The notes under the pieces: model-generated
Databases searched by the model: none
What the model was told of the DNA's origin: nothing
Seen by the model: only the letters and a program-made list of their open reading frames with translations
Shown here: one piece after another, positions 16,521 through 25,042 of the stretch
Layout of the letters: the number at the start of each line of letters is the position of its first letter
How positions within the stretch are numbered: position 1 is the first letter of the stretch
Assembly: GCF_028416595.1 (NCBI RefSeq)
Contig: NZ_JAMQKC010000009.1
Location: 28,867-92,866, forward strand
DNA length: 64,000 nucleotides
Reading direction: 5' to 3'
Source: Aquibacillus salsiterrae
Lineage (GTDB): Bacteria > Bacillota > Bacilli > Bacillales > Amphibacillaceae
Made by a program: the position numbers and the translations under genes

Positions 16521-18724
16521 TGGAACGTTCGTCTCCAAACGTAACTAATTTGTATCAATTCATCGTTTATTTATGTGGATTCTTGCTTTTTTGGGAGTGG
16601 TTGAGACCGTTAAGTATTGTAACGGATACAGGAAACTTAAGTTTATTTGTGATGTACACAGCTTTTTGTTTTCTAATTTCCATATTACAAGTGAAATGGT
16701 GGCTATCAATTCCGCTAAAGTTAGCAGGACTTATATTTGTCATTGATGGATTGTTTATTTCTGAAAGGTTATTTAGTAAAGCGTGGTTTTATCTTCTTTA
16801 TACACATGGACGATACAATTTGGAAGTGATTTTCCAACGTGATTTTACTGAAATGACAGCGTTGTTTAGAAGTTTCTTATTTTTGTTATTATTATGGCTA
16901 ATGAGCTACTTACTCTATTATTGGTTCGTAGTCGCAAAGCGTATTTTCTTATTCGTGTTGTTAACTTTTATTTATATTACAGTGTTAGATACGTTTACTA
17001 ACTATGATGCTAGTATAGCCATTGTTCGAATGTTTCTTGTTTCTTTAGTTGCGATGGGGATTACTAGTCATCTAAATATGGTAGAGAAAGAATCAATCAA
17101 GGAAATTGGATTTAAACGGTTAACGGCATGGCTCCTCCCGCTTATTTCAATTATATTATTTTCAACTGTAATCGGTTATGCTGCACCGAAGTTTGATCCG
17201 CAGTGGCCCGACCCAGTCCCATTCATTAAAAGTACGGCCGAAAATGCAGGAATAGGCTCAGGGGGAACGGTTGTGCAAAAGGTTGGTTATGGCGAGGACG
17301 ATACAAGGTTAGGTGGTTCGTTCGTACAAGATTATGAACCCGTCTTTCAAGCTGCGGTTGAACAACCCAACTACTGGCGCATTGAATCAAAGGATTATTA
17401 TACAGGTAAAGGTTGGGAGCGGTCATCAAAAGAGGAATACGTAGCTCAAGAAGATGGACGAATTCAATTTAAAACCTTCTCTGATAACGTGGACACAATC
17501 CCGCTGCGAGCCCTTGTTCGATTTGATGAAAAAGCTAAGTTGCCCAAGGTTGTCTATCCATATGGAATAGACACAATTTTTGGAACTGGTCAGGAAACCT
17601 ATTATTTGGATTTTGACACAGGTGCGATTAAAGAGGAAAATGCAAAACTTAGCGGCTATCAAATAGAATATAACTATCCATCGTTCTCCATTGATGAGCT
17701 AAGGGGTGCTAGTGAGGAAGACCCAGAAGAGATTAAGGGAAAATATTTGCAACTACCTGAAAACCTTCCTAGTCGAGTCGGGGAGCTAGCGGCTGATGTG
17801 ATTGCAAGCGATGATAATCGATATGACAAAGCAAAAGCAATGGAAAGTTACTTTAGTTTGAATGGCTACCTTTATCAGACTAAGGGTGTTGCTGTACCCG
17901 GCCGAAATGAGGATTACGTTGATCAATTCTTGTTTGATACTAAAGTCGGTTACTGTGATAACTTTTCAACTTCCATGGCAATCATGCTAAGGACACAAGG
18001 CATTCCAACTAGATGGGTAAAAGGTTTTACTAGTGGAGAAATTGTCGATGGCCAGCCTGATGTACCAGACAATTTAACCGTTTATGAAATACGAAATTCT
18101 AATGCGCACTCTTGGGTAGAAGTGTATTTCCCTGATATAGGTTGGGTGCCTTTTGAACCAACAAAAGGATTTTCAAATCCAGTTGATTTCACTATGGAAA
18201 CAGCTGCAGAACCGAGTGGACAGGATGAACTGACAGCAGACCAAGAACAAAGTCCAGAAAATGCTGCGCAGGAAGAACAGGACATTCCGGGTAAGTATCA
18301 AGATTTTGAAGATGAGACCGCTACAGCTAGTGGGCCTTTGGATGGACAAGAAACGTCCGGTTACTGGAAATGGATCATTACTAGTAGTCTTGCAATCATT
18401 ATTTCTCTAATCTTGTTCTTTACTAGATACCGCTGGATGTCAATCATCATGGGTAGAAGGTTCCGGCATAGCAAAAATGCGTCCGCTTATCAGGAAGCTT
18501 ATCACTTTTTGCTAAAAGTTTTGGCCTACAAAGGGGTAAAACGAGATCAAGACCAAACACTTAGGGAATATGCAAAAGAAGTTGATAAAAGGTATCAGAC
18601 TACTGATATGAGCCGTCTAACCTACCATTATGAACGGCAGTTATATCGTAATGACGTCGATTCTACTCAGTTGAATAAAATGACCGAATTGTGGGAAAAT
18701 TTAATAAAACGTTCCTTGTCTTGA
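16520..18724 (+). CDS. yebA: Membrane transglutaminase-like protein (YebA)
   Basis: A 734-residue membrane protein with about six N-terminal helices (residues 10-225), an extracytoplasmic region with a transglutaminase-like cysteine protease fold, and one C-terminal helix (about 615-635) followed by a cytoplasmic tail. The presumed catalytic triad is visible: Cys479 in VGYCDNFSTSMAIMLR, His530 in NAHSWVEVYFPD and Asp539. Together with YeaC and YeaD it may process or crosslink surface proteins or peptidoglycan; the substrate is unknown. An acidic Gln/Glu-rich linker (about residues 560-600) joins the enzyme domain to the last helix. Confidence 0.9.
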   Translation: MERSSPNVTNLYQFIVYLCGFLLFWEWLRPLSIVTDTGNLSLFVMYTAFCFLISILQVKWWLSIPLKLAGLIFVIDGLFISERLFSKAWFYLLYTHGRYNLEVIFQRDFTEMTALFRSFLFLLLLWLMSYLLYYWFVVAKRIFLFVLLTFIYITVLDTFTNYDASIAIVRMFLVSLVAMGITSHLNMVEKESIKEIGFKRLTAWLLPLISIILFSTVIGYAAPKFDPQWPDPVPFIKSTAENAGIGSGGTVVQKVGYGEDDTRLGGSFVQDYEPVFQAAVEQPNYWRIESKDYYTGKGWERSSKEEYVAQEDGRIQFKTFSDNVDTIPLRALVRFDEKAKLPKVVYPYGIDTIFGTGQETYYLDFDTGAIKEENAKLSGYQIEYNYPSFSIDELRGASEEDPEEIKGKYLQLPENLPSRVGELAADVIASDDNRYDKAKAMESYFSLNGYLYQTKGVAVPGRNEDYVDQFLFDTKVGYCDNFSTSMAIMLRTQGIPTRWVKGFTSGEIVDGQPDVPDNLTVYEIRNSNAHSWVEVYFPDIGWVPFEPTKGFSNPVDFTMETAAEPSGQDELTADQEQSPENAAQEEQDIPGKYQDFEDETATASGPLDGQETSGYWKWIITSSLAIIISLILFFTRYRWMSIIMGRRFRHSKNASAYQEAYHFLLKVLAYKGVKRDQDQTLREYAKEVDKRYQTTDMSRLTYHYERQLYRNDVDSTQLNKMTELWENLIKRSLS

Positions 18725-18732
18725 CCTTTCTA

Positions 18733-18760
18733 TTGACTCATTGGTAGAATAAATTAATCT
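18733..18760 (+). promoter_or_regulatory. Predicted guaA promoter
   Basis: TTGACT (18733-18738), 16-base spacer, TAATCT (18755-18760), just before the riboswitch. No PurBox is visible here. Confidence 0.45.
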
Positions 18761-18766
18761 AATATC

Positions 18767-18837
18767 CCTTCATATATACTGGGTAATATGGTCCCAAAGT
18801 CTCTACCAGAACACCGTAAATGTTCTGACTATGAAGG
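18767..18837 (+). ncRNA. Guanine-class purine riboswitch upstream of guaA
   Basis: The aptamer is closed by P1 arms CCTTCATA and TATGAAGG. The conserved core is present: TAATATGG in P2/L2, TCTCTACC, ACCGTAAATGT in L3 and CTGACTATG. The last contains C at the specificity position (C74), indicating guanine or hypoxanthine rather than adenine. GMP synthetase would be switched off when guanine is plentiful. Confidence 0.93.
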
Positions 18838-18881
18838 CGGAAAATTAAGACTGTCACTTTCTGCCTTCCTATTGTTTTTTT
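18833..18881 (+). terminator. Riboswitch-controlled terminator before guaA
   Basis: GAAGGCGGAAA and TTTCTGCCTTC form an 11-bp stem followed by a run of seven T. The left arm shares GAAGG with the 3' side of P1, so ligand-stabilised P1 and the downstream hairpins are linked as in transcriptional OFF switches. Confidence 0.85.
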
Positions 18882-18926
18882 GGGGGGCAGATTTTTTATT
18901 GAAAGATAAGAAAGTATAAAAAGACC

Positions 18927-18999
18927 CAAGAGCTGTCTAGTTCCAGCGCCTAGCCCGCCTGAGGTCATAAGTCTAGCAAGGCGCGACTTGCGCTTTTCT
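18927..18999. repeat. Dispersed intergenic repeat, short copy (R4) in the guaA leader
   Basis: CCAAGAGCTGTCTAGTTCCAGCGCCTAGCCCG..TCTAGCAAGGCGCGACTTGCGCTTTTCTTT. It lies between the riboswitch terminator and guaA, so it is transcribed in the full-length mRNA unless a separate promoter lies in 19,000-19,100. Confidence 0.7.
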
Positions 19000-19118
19000 T
19001 TACTAGATTTTGTCGGTTAAGTAAGATATTTATCTGTTATTTGCGTAAGTATTTGGCATAATAAAGGAATAAATGTCCGAAACAACCTTGGGGATTATCT
19101 TATAAGGGGATGAATCTT

Positions 19119-20657
19119 ATGGAAATGAACAATGAATTTATCCTAGTGCTTGATTTTGGTAGTCAATATAACCAATTAATCACTAGAAGAATCAGAGAAT
19201 TTGGTGTGTATAGTGAGTTGCATTCACACCGTTTAACAGCAGAAGATATCAAGGAAATGAACCCGAGTGGTATTATTTTATCTGGTGGACCGCACAGTGT
19301 TTATGATGAAAATAGCTTTCGTTGTGATGAAGCGATCTTTGACTTAGGTATTCCTGTTCTTGGTATTTGCTACGGAATGCAGCTTATGATGCAGCATTTT
19401 GGTGGAAATGTACAACGTGCGAAAGAGCGTGAATATGGTAAAGCGGATATTACGTTAACAGGGGAGCCTGTCTTATTTAAAGGCACGCCGACTACCCAGA
19501 CTGTTTGGATGAGTCATGGAGATAAGATTATCGAGCCTGCACCTGGTTTTACAATTGATGCGACTAGTTCTTCCACGCCAGTTGCTGCCGTAAGTAATGT
19601 GGACCGCAATTTTTACGGTGTCCAATTCCATCCGGAAGTAAGGAATACGGAATATGGTAATGAGCTTTTAAATAAGTTTGTTTTTAATGTATGTCAATGT
19701 GAAGGAAATTGGACGATGGAAAACTTCATTGACATGGAAGTAGAGAAAATTCAAACAAAGGTTGGCAATAAGAAAGTCCTTTGCGCCTTAAGTGGTGGTG
19801 TAGACTCTTCTGTCGTGGCAGCCCTTATCCATAAAGCGATAGGTGACCAATTAACCTGTATTTTTGTTGATCATGGTTTATTAAGAAAAAACGAAGCAGA
19901 CTTAGTAATGGAAACATTTAAAGGCAAATTCCATATGAACATTATTAAGGTTGATGCACAGGATCGATTTTTAAGTAAGTTAAAAGGCGTATCAGACCCT
20001 GAACAAAAACGTAAAATTATCGGGAATGAATTCATCTATGTGTTTGATGATGAAGCGGACAAGCTTAAGGATATTGAGTTCCTTGCTCAAGGTACATTGT
20101 ATACGGATATTGTTGAAAGTGGTACGGAAACAGCGCAGACGATTAAGTCGCACCATAATGTAGGTGGGCTTCCTGAAGATATGCAATTTGAATTGATTGA
20201 ACCATTAAACACGTTGTTTAAAGATGAAGTTCGTGCGTTAGGTGCGGAATTAGGTGTTCCAGATGATATCGTGTGGAGACAACCGTTCCCTGGACCTGGT
20301 CTTGGTATTCGTGTATTAGGTGAGATATCCGAAGAAAAAATTGAAATTGTCCGGGAATCAGATGCGATTTTACGTGAGGAAATTAAAAATGCAGGATTAG
20401 ATCGCGACATTTGGCAGTATTTCACAGTGTTACCAGACATTCGTAGTGTTGGGGTAATGGGGGATGCGCGTACGTATGATTACACGATTGGTATTCGTGC
20501 TGTCACATCGATTGATGGGATGACATCCGATTGGGCTCGGATTCCGTGGGACGTATTAGAGAAAATCTCAACACGGATTGTTAATGAAGTGGAACACATT
20601 AACCGTGTTGTCTATGATATTACAAGTAAGCCACCTGCAACAATTGAGTGGGAATAA
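19119..20657 (+). CDS. guaA: GMP synthase (glutamine-hydrolysing)
   Basis: A 512-residue GuaA that amidates XMP to GMP with ATP and glutamine in the cytosol. The N-terminal class I amidotransferase has Cys84 (GICYGMQ) and the His/Glu pair in FHPEV; the ATP pyrophosphatase domain has the P-loop SGGVDSS (about residues 225-231); the C-terminal dimerisation domain ends [11 protein letters not shown] as in B. subtilis. I chose ATG 19119 because AAGGGG lies 9 bases upstream; the ATG at 19110 directly touches that site. A guanine riboswitch controls it. Confidence 0.96.
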   Translation: MEMNNEFILVLDFGSQYNQLITRRIREFGVYSELHSHRLTAEDIKEMNPSGIILSGGPHSVYDENSFRCDEAIFDLGIPVLGICYGMQLMMQHFGGNVQRAKEREYGKADITLTGEPVLFKGTPTTQTVWMSHGDKIIEPAPGFTIDATSSSTPVAAVSNVDRNFYGVQFHPEVRNTEYGNELLNKFVFNVCQCEGNWTMENFIDMEVEKIQTKVGNKKVLCALSGGVDSSVVAALIHKAIGDQLTCIFVDHGLLRKNEADLVMETFKGKFHMNIIKVDAQDRFLSKLKGVSDPEQKRKIIGNEFIYVFDDEADKLKDIEFLAQGTLYTDIVESGTETAQTIKSHHNVGGLPEDMQFELIEPLNTLFKDEVRALGAELGVPDDIVWRQPFPGPGLGIRVLGEISEEKIEIVRESDAILREEIKNAGLDRDIWQYFTVLPDIRSVGVMGDARTYDYTIGIRAVTSIDGMTSDWARIPWDVLEKISTRIVNEVEHINRVVYDITSKPPATIEWE

Positions 20658-20682
20658 TAAACGATTATGGTACATGAGTACA

Positions 20683-20717
20683 GGCCAAATCACATGTTGA
20701 TTTGGCCCTTCTTTTTT
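20683..20717 (+). terminator. Terminator after guaA
   Basis: GGCCAAATCA and TTGATTTGGCC arms followed by CTTCTTTTTT. Confidence 0.85.
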
Positions 20718-20768
20718 AGATTTAAGAAAGAAGTGGGTAAGTATAGGAAAAAAATGCAGAAAAATGTC

Positions 20769-20845
20769 ATTACCGAACAATGCAAAAAATAAATTTAAAA
20801 ACATTCGTTTTTTGCCTTGACTTATGCCGAACCTATTAGTATTAT
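20769..20845 (+). promoter_or_regulatory. pbuG promoter with PurR boxes
   Basis: ATTACCGAACAAT (20769-20781) is a perfect match to the PurBox consensus AWWWCCGAACWWT. A weaker inverted box (AACATTCGTTTTT, about 20800-20812) follows about 19 bases later. The promoter TTGACT (20817-20822), 17 bases, TATTAT (20840-20845) follows, with a further CCGAAC in its spacer (about 20827-20832). PurR should repress pbuG when PRPP is low. Confidence 0.75.
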
Positions 20846-20879
20846 AGTCCATGTAATCATAAAAACTATTAATAAAGAT

Positions 20880-20952
20880 ACCGTCGTATAATTTTGGGAA
20901 TATGGCCCAAGAGTTTCTACTAGACTACCGTAAATGGTCTGACTACGCTGGT
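20880..20952 (+). ncRNA. Guanine-class purine riboswitch upstream of pbuG
   Basis: The core shows TCGTATAATTTTGGGAATATGG, TTTCTACT, ACCGTAAATGGT and CTGACTACG, with C at the specificity position. P1 is formed by ACCGTCGTA and TACGCTGGT with a two-base mismatch. A guanine-responsive switch fits the permease downstream. Confidence 0.92.
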
Positions 20953-20956
20953 GATT

Positions 20957-20984
20957 TTGCAAATGTATTATATTTGCAATTTTT
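20957..20984 (+). terminator. First hairpin of the pbuG leader
   Basis: TTGCAAAT and ATTTGCAA with a 7-base loop, then TTTTT. It lies 4 bases after the aptamer. It may be a terminator or part of the antiterminator. Confidence 0.55.
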
Positions 20985-20999
20985 CCTGTTTAGTTTATG

Positions 21000-21034
21000 T
21001 AGCACTCTTGGCTTTGGCTAAGAGTGCTTTTTAA
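21000..21034 (+). terminator. Second terminator of the pbuG leader
   Basis: TAGCACTCTT and AAGAGTGCTTTTT make a GC-containing stem and T-run about 90 bases before the pbuG GTG. It is the stronger of the two leader hairpins and the likelier controlled terminator. Confidence 0.7.
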
Positions 21035-21125
21035 TTTTGGTATCATCCAAAAATTGCTAAGTTTAGCTCTGGCGCTATTGTACATGCACATTATTATCAT
21101 GACGGAATTTTGGGAGGAAATAGCT

Positions 21126-22436
21126 GTGAAGGAATTTTTTCGATTTGAAGAACTAGGTACTAATTTCCGTACAGAGTTTATTGCTGGTTTAACAACGTTT
21201 TTATCAATGGCATATATTTTATTTGTAAATCCTTTGACACTTGCTACGGAAGGAACAGGAATGGACCAAGGTGCAGTCTTTACAGCTACTGCTGTTGCAG
21301 CTGCAGTTGGTACGCTTATCATGGGTCTTCTGGCGAAATATCCAGTGGCGCTTGCTCCTGGAATGGGGTTAAACGCCTTTTTCTCTTACACAGTTGTGTT
21401 GGGATGGGGTATTCCTTGGGAAACGGCTTTAGCTGGTGTATTAGCATCTGGTCTTATCTTTATCGTATTAACTCTTACAGGGTTACGCGAAACAATAATC
21501 AACTCCATTCCTGCTAACTTAAAAATGGCTGTTGGTGCTGGTATCGGCTTGTTTATTGCATTTATTGGTTTTCAAAACTCAGGTATTATTGTCGATAACC
21601 CTGCAACATTGGTTGGGTTAGGCGATCTAACAAATGGTGGTACATTGTTAGCAGTGTTTGGAATTATCGTTACCGTTGTTTTACTTGCTTTGAATGTTAA
21701 AGGTGGCGTATTCTACGGCATGTTAATTACTTCCGTTGCAGGTATGATTACTGGTTTAATCTCACCTCCAACTGGACTTAATGATATTGTTGGTCCTGTG
21801 CCAAGTTTAGCTCCAACCTTTGGTGCTGCGTTTGCACACTTTGGTGACATATTTACTGGTAAAATGCTAGTTGTTATCTTAACGTTTTTGTTCGTCGACT
21901 TCTTTGACACAGCGGGTACGTTAGTTGCTGTTGCATCAAAAGCTGGTTTAATGAAAGATAACAAATTACCACGTGCTGGTAAAGCTTTATTCTCTGATTC
22001 GGCTGCAACTGTTGTTGGTGCTGTGTTAGGTACTTCAACAACTACTTCTTATGTTGAATCTACGACTGGAGTTAGTGCTGGCGGCCGTTCTGGTTTTACA
22101 TCAGTTGTAACTGCAGGGTTTTTCCTATTAGCTCTAGTCTTCTCGCCACTATTAGGTATCATTACGTCTGAAGTAACGGCACCTGCATTAATCATTGTTG
22201 GGGTGTTAATGGCAACTTCGTTAAAAGATATTGAATGGGACCGTTTTGAAATTGCAGTTCCTTCATTCTTGACAGTTGTAATCATGCCACTTGCATACAG
22301 TATTGCAACAGGTATTGCGATGGGATTCGTGTTCTACCCAGTCTTAATGGCGTTAAAAGGAAAGTCGAAAGAAGTTCATCCGATTATGTGGTTCTTGTTC
22401 GTTGTTTTCCTAGGCTATCTTATTTTCTTACACTAA
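21126..22436 (+). CDS. pbuG: Hypoxanthine/guanine permease PbuG
   Basis: A 436-residue purine permease of the AzgA-like NCS2 branch, importing hypoxanthine and guanine for salvage. The start VKEFFRFEELGTNFRTEFIAGLTTFLSMAYILFVNP matches Bacillus PbuG. About 12-14 membrane helices follow, with the family segments APGMGLNAFFSYTVV and VDFFDTAGTLVAVASKAG, and STTTSYVESTTGVSAGGRSG. I chose GTG 21126 because GGGAGG lies about 10 bases upstream; an upstream in-frame ATG at 21024 lies inside the leader terminator. PurR boxes and a riboswitch precede it. Confidence 0.95.
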   Translation: MKEFFRFEELGTNFRTEFIAGLTTFLSMAYILFVNPLTLATEGTGMDQGAVFTATAVAAAVGTLIMGLLAKYPVALAPGMGLNAFFSYTVVLGWGIPWETALAGVLASGLIFIVLTLTGLRETIINSIPANLKMAVGAGIGLFIAFIGFQNSGIIVDNPATLVGLGDLTNGGTLLAVFGIIVTVVLLALNVKGGVFYGMLITSVAGMITGLISPPTGLNDIVGPVPSLAPTFGAAFAHFGDIFTGKMLVVILTFLFVDFFDTAGTLVAVASKAGLMKDNKLPRAGKALFSDSAATVVGAVLGTSTTTSYVESTTGVSAGGRSGFTSVVTAGFFLLALVFSPLLGIITSEVTAPALIIVGVLMATSLKDIEWDRFEIAVPSFLTVVIMPLAYSIATGIAMGFVFYPVLMALKGKSKEVHPIMWFLFVVFLGYLIFLH

Positions 22437-22447
22437 AAAATTATCAG

Positions 22448-22491
22448 AAAAGCTTTGGCTAATCGAATCGATTGGTTGAAGCTTTTTTTTT
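22448..22491 (+). terminator. Terminator after pbuG
   Basis: AAAAGCTTTGGCTAATCG and CGATTGGTTGAAGCTTTT form a long stem with a 3-base loop, then a T-run. Confidence 0.85.
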
Positions 22492-22598
22492 GCCTGGTTT
22501 CTCTTTTAGAATTGATAATGCGCGACAGCCTTGACGGACCCGCTCGTCGGCAGAAATGAGTTCAGATTAGTAAAAAAGCGTGTCTAATTTCAATTTGC

Positions 22599-22643
22599 TT
22601 GAATTAATAGTTAACAACATATATAATTAACAAAGTTAACTAT
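22599..22643 (+). promoter_or_regulatory. Promoter and palindromic operator of the marR-MFS operon
   Basis: TTGAAT (22599-22604), 17-base spacer, TATAAT (22622-22627). The inverted repeat ATAGTTAAC (22607-22615) / GTTAACTAT (22635-22643) lies across the spacer and just downstream of the -10 box. A MarR repressor bound there would block its own operon. Confidence 0.65.
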
Positions 22644-22661
22644 TTTTTGAGGTGATTGTCT

Positions 22662-23075
22662 GTGGATAGGTCTGAGAAAATAACTTTAATAGAAAAGAAT
22701 TTTCGGGATTTCTTTCGCCAAACACGTAAAGAGTTAAACCACATGTTGGGACAGGAGATAGCGAGTCATGAGTTATCCTTGCTTAAGCTTTTATATGAAA
22801 AACGCATCCATACGGTTTCCTCTCTTGCTGCGGAGCTTGGTGTTACATCTAGCCATATTACGTCTGTTACAGAACGGATGGTGAAGAAGAAATTTATAGT
22901 CAGGGAGCGTTCTTTAGTGGATCGAAGAGTTGTGCAGCTGTCTTTGACGGACAAAGGAATCGAGCTTGTGGCAGACTTGGACCAAAGAAGGCATGAATTC
23001 ATCGCAAAAAAATTTAAAAATCTATCTGATGAAGAATTGAGTCAACTACAACATATTTTTCAGAAAATTTTGTAG
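22662..23075 (+). CDS. MarR-family transcriptional repressor
   Basis: A 137-residue winged-helix MarR protein. The recognition region is VSSLAAELGVTSSHITSVTERM (about residues 54-75) and the wing holds KKKFIVRERSLVDRRVVQLSLTDKG with the conserved Asp-Arg-Arg. I chose GTG 22662, 7 bases after GAGGTG; the TTG at 22656 is too close to it. It is co-transcribed with an efflux pump 38-47 bases downstream, so it probably senses a toxic compound and represses both. The inducer is unknown. Confidence 0.88.
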   Translation: MDRSEKITLIEKNFRDFFRQTRKELNHMLGQEIASHELSLLKLLYEKRIHTVSSLAAELGVTSSHITSVTERMVKKKFIVRERSLVDRRVVQLSLTDKGIELVADLDQRRHEFIAKKFKNLSDEELSQLQHIFQKIL

Positions 23076-23122
23076 TTGATAAAATTTTTCTAAAGCTAAT
23101 ATGAAGGAGTGAAGTGAACATC

Positions 23123-24736
23123 ATGGAGCATCTAGAACAAAAACAGAAAGTTACTATTATGATAGCAATAATGGCAGCCATGTTATTTGCGGCGTTAAAT
23201 CAAACGATTGTTGGAACAGCTTTACCAAGAATTATTTCAGATATTGGTGGTATGGATTATTATAATTGGGTTTTTACTGTTTACATGTTAGGATCAAGTG
23301 TGACTGCAATACTGGTTGGAAAGCTATCCGACATCTACGGACGTAAAATTTTTATTTTGATTGGAATAGGTTTATTTCTTGTGGCTTCCTTTCTAAACGG
23401 GACATCGACTAACATTACCCAGTTAATCATTTACCGTGGAATCCAAGGGATGGCTGGTGGTGTAATCATGTCTACTTCCTTTACTGCGGTGGGCGATTTA
23501 TTTTCTCCACGAGAACGCGGAAGATGGCAAGGGCTAATGGGTGGTATATTTGGCCTTTCTAGTGTCTTTGGACCTACGCTTGGTGGCTATATTGTTGATA
23601 ACTGGAATTGGCAGTGGGTATTTTGGATATTCCTTCCAGTTGGTGTCGTTGCTTTTATTTTAATTGTAAAGATGTTTCCAAATACGGAAAAAAGAGAGCG
23701 TGAATCTGTCGACTATTTTGGCTCTGTTTTCATTACCCTTGCGATGATCCCGTTGTTACTGGCATTTTCATGGGCAGGAACAACCTATGATTGGGTCTCC
23801 TTCCAAATTATTGGTCTGTTTTTCGCATCGGTGATTTTTTTCCTTTTATTTATTTATACCGAAAAGAAAGTGAAAAGCCCGGTTTTGCCGTTGGAGCTTT
23901 TTAAAAACTCTATCTTTTCCGTAGCCAATTTCTCAGGTCTAGTTCTAGGGATGGGTATGTTTGGTGCAATAATGTACGTACCACTTTTTGTTCAAGGAGT
24001 AATTGGTACTTCAGCCACACAGTCTGGCTTTGTTATGATGCCGATGACGCTAAGCATGGTATTAACTAGTGCAGTAGGTGGACAAATTATTACGAAAACA
24101 GGTAAATATAAGCTGCAGGCAATTCTAGGATTAGCTGTAATGACTATCGGACTATTTCTATTATCGCAGATGGGGATGGAATCTACTAACGGGACTGCTG
24201 TTCGTAATATGATTATTACTGGACTAGGTCTAGGGTTAAGCTTCCCTATTTTTACTCTTGTTGTACAAAATGCCGTGGAGCATCGGTTACTAGGAGTAGC
24301 TACTGCATCGAACCAGTTGTTTAGGCAACTTGGTGGGACGATTGGTGTATCAATCATGGGAACAGTGATGTCAGCTCGAATGTCAGATAAAATGGCAGAC
24401 TTGGCTAATGCGAGTGAAGGACTTCCACAAAAGGATTCACCATTGGCTGAACAATTTGCTGCGTTAAAGAATCCTCAAATACTGATGAATCCTGATCAGT
24501 TAGACGCATTAAGAGATAAAGTTCCTGAAGATTTTGTTAATTATTTTGACCAAGCAATCTTGATGCTGCGTGAAAGTTTGAACTATGCGCTAGAGGGTGT
24601 GTTCTTTGTTGGAGCAGGAGTAATTTTAATTGGGATTCTCCTTACTTTCTTTTTGAAGGAAATTCCCCTTCGAACATCGAACAAAAAAGAAGAGACAAAA
24701 GCCAGTGATAATCTTAAGCATCAACCAAGTGAATAA
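23123..24736 (+). CDS. MFS drug efflux transporter, DHA2 (EmrB/QacA) family
   Basis: A protein of about 537 residues with 14 predicted membrane helices, a proton-driven exporter. Motif A appears as GKLSDIYGRK (about residues 62-71), the DHA2 helix 1 motif as LNQTIVGTALPRII, and motif C-like GGIFGLSSVFGPTLGG in helix 5. A large extracytoplasmic loop (about residues 420-475) precedes the last helix, as usual in this family. The ATG at 23123 matches the family N-terminus MEHLEQKQK; a GTG at 23114 is nearer the AAGGAG site and could be used instead. It follows the MarR repressor gene. Confidence 0.87.
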   Translation: MEHLEQKQKVTIMIAIMAAMLFAALNQTIVGTALPRIISDIGGMDYYNWVFTVYMLGSSVTAILVGKLSDIYGRKIFILIGIGLFLVASFLNGTSTNITQLIIYRGIQGMAGGVIMSTSFTAVGDLFSPRERGRWQGLMGGIFGLSSVFGPTLGGYIVDNWNWQWVFWIFLPVGVVAFILIVKMFPNTEKRERESVDYFGSVFITLAMIPLLLAFSWAGTTYDWVSFQIIGLFFASVIFFLLFIYTEKKVKSPVLPLELFKNSIFSVANFSGLVLGMGMFGAIMYVPLFVQGVIGTSATQSGFVMMPMTLSMVLTSAVGGQIITKTGKYKLQAILGLAVMTIGLFLLSQMGMESTNGTAVRNMIITGLGLGLSFPIFTLVVQNAVEHRLLGVATASNQLFRQLGGTIGVSIMGTVMSARMSDKMADLANASEGLPQKDSPLAEQFAALKNPQILMNPDQLDALRDKVPEDFVNYFDQAILMLRESLNYALEGVFFVGAGVILIGILLTFFLKEIPLRTSNKKEETKASDNLKHQPSE

Positions 24737-24751
24737 GATTTAAAAATTGTG

Positions 24752-24790
24752 TGTCAGGCGCGGGTTACATTTGCGTCTGGCATTTTTTTT
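24752..24790 (+). terminator. Terminator after the MFS gene
   Basis: TGTCAGGCGC pairs (with G-T pairs) with TGCGTCTGGCA, then a run of T. Confidence 0.7.
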
Positions 24791-24799
24791 AAAGATTAG

Positions 24800-24962
24800 A
24801 AAAAAGATTCAAGAGCTAATCAAGGCGCCTACGCTTTTCGATTGTCTAGCTCCGGTGCCTAGCTCCTCGAGGTCGTATGTCAATCCTCTCCATGGCAAAG
24901 AGCGCCATTACGAGGCTTGACGTACGCTTGTCGGAGCTGATCGAGGCGCCTGCGCTTTTCTT
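24800..24962. repeat. Dispersed intergenic repeat, long copy (R5)
   Basis: The longest copy in the window. Outer arms CTAGCTCC.. and ..GGAGCTGATCGAGGCGCC enclose a middle stem GTATGTCAA (24875-24883) / TTGACGTAC (24917-24925) with the loop CATGGCAAAGAGCGCCATTA. It ends GCGCTTTTCTTA as other copies do. An extra partial end (CTAATCAAGGCGCCTACGCTTTTCG) precedes it at about 24,812. Confidence 0.8.
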
Positions 24963-25011
24963 ACCTCCTACAATTTAGACATAAAAACATGCGCTAAACA
25001 TATATTTATAC

Positions 25012-25025
25012 AGAAAGCGCTTTCA
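25012..25025 (+). promoter_or_regulatory. cre-like site before the GltP-like gene
   Basis: AGAAAGCGCTTTCA closely fits the CcpA operator consensus and lies 7 bases before GGAGG, downstream of an AT-rich presumptive -10 (TATATTTATA). CcpA would repress by roadblock when glucose is present. Confidence 0.6.
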
Positions 25026-25042
25026 ATAAAGGAGGTAAAAGG

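Noticed and set aside
18767..18837. Adenine-sensing (U74) riboswitch
   Set aside because: The core reads CTGACTATG with C at the specificity position, so it belongs to the guanine class; the same holds for the pbuG and purE leaders.
21024..21125. N-terminal extension of PbuG from ATG 21024
   Set aside because: The codons lie in the leader terminator and do not match the PbuG family start; GTG 21126 has a strong GGGAGG site.
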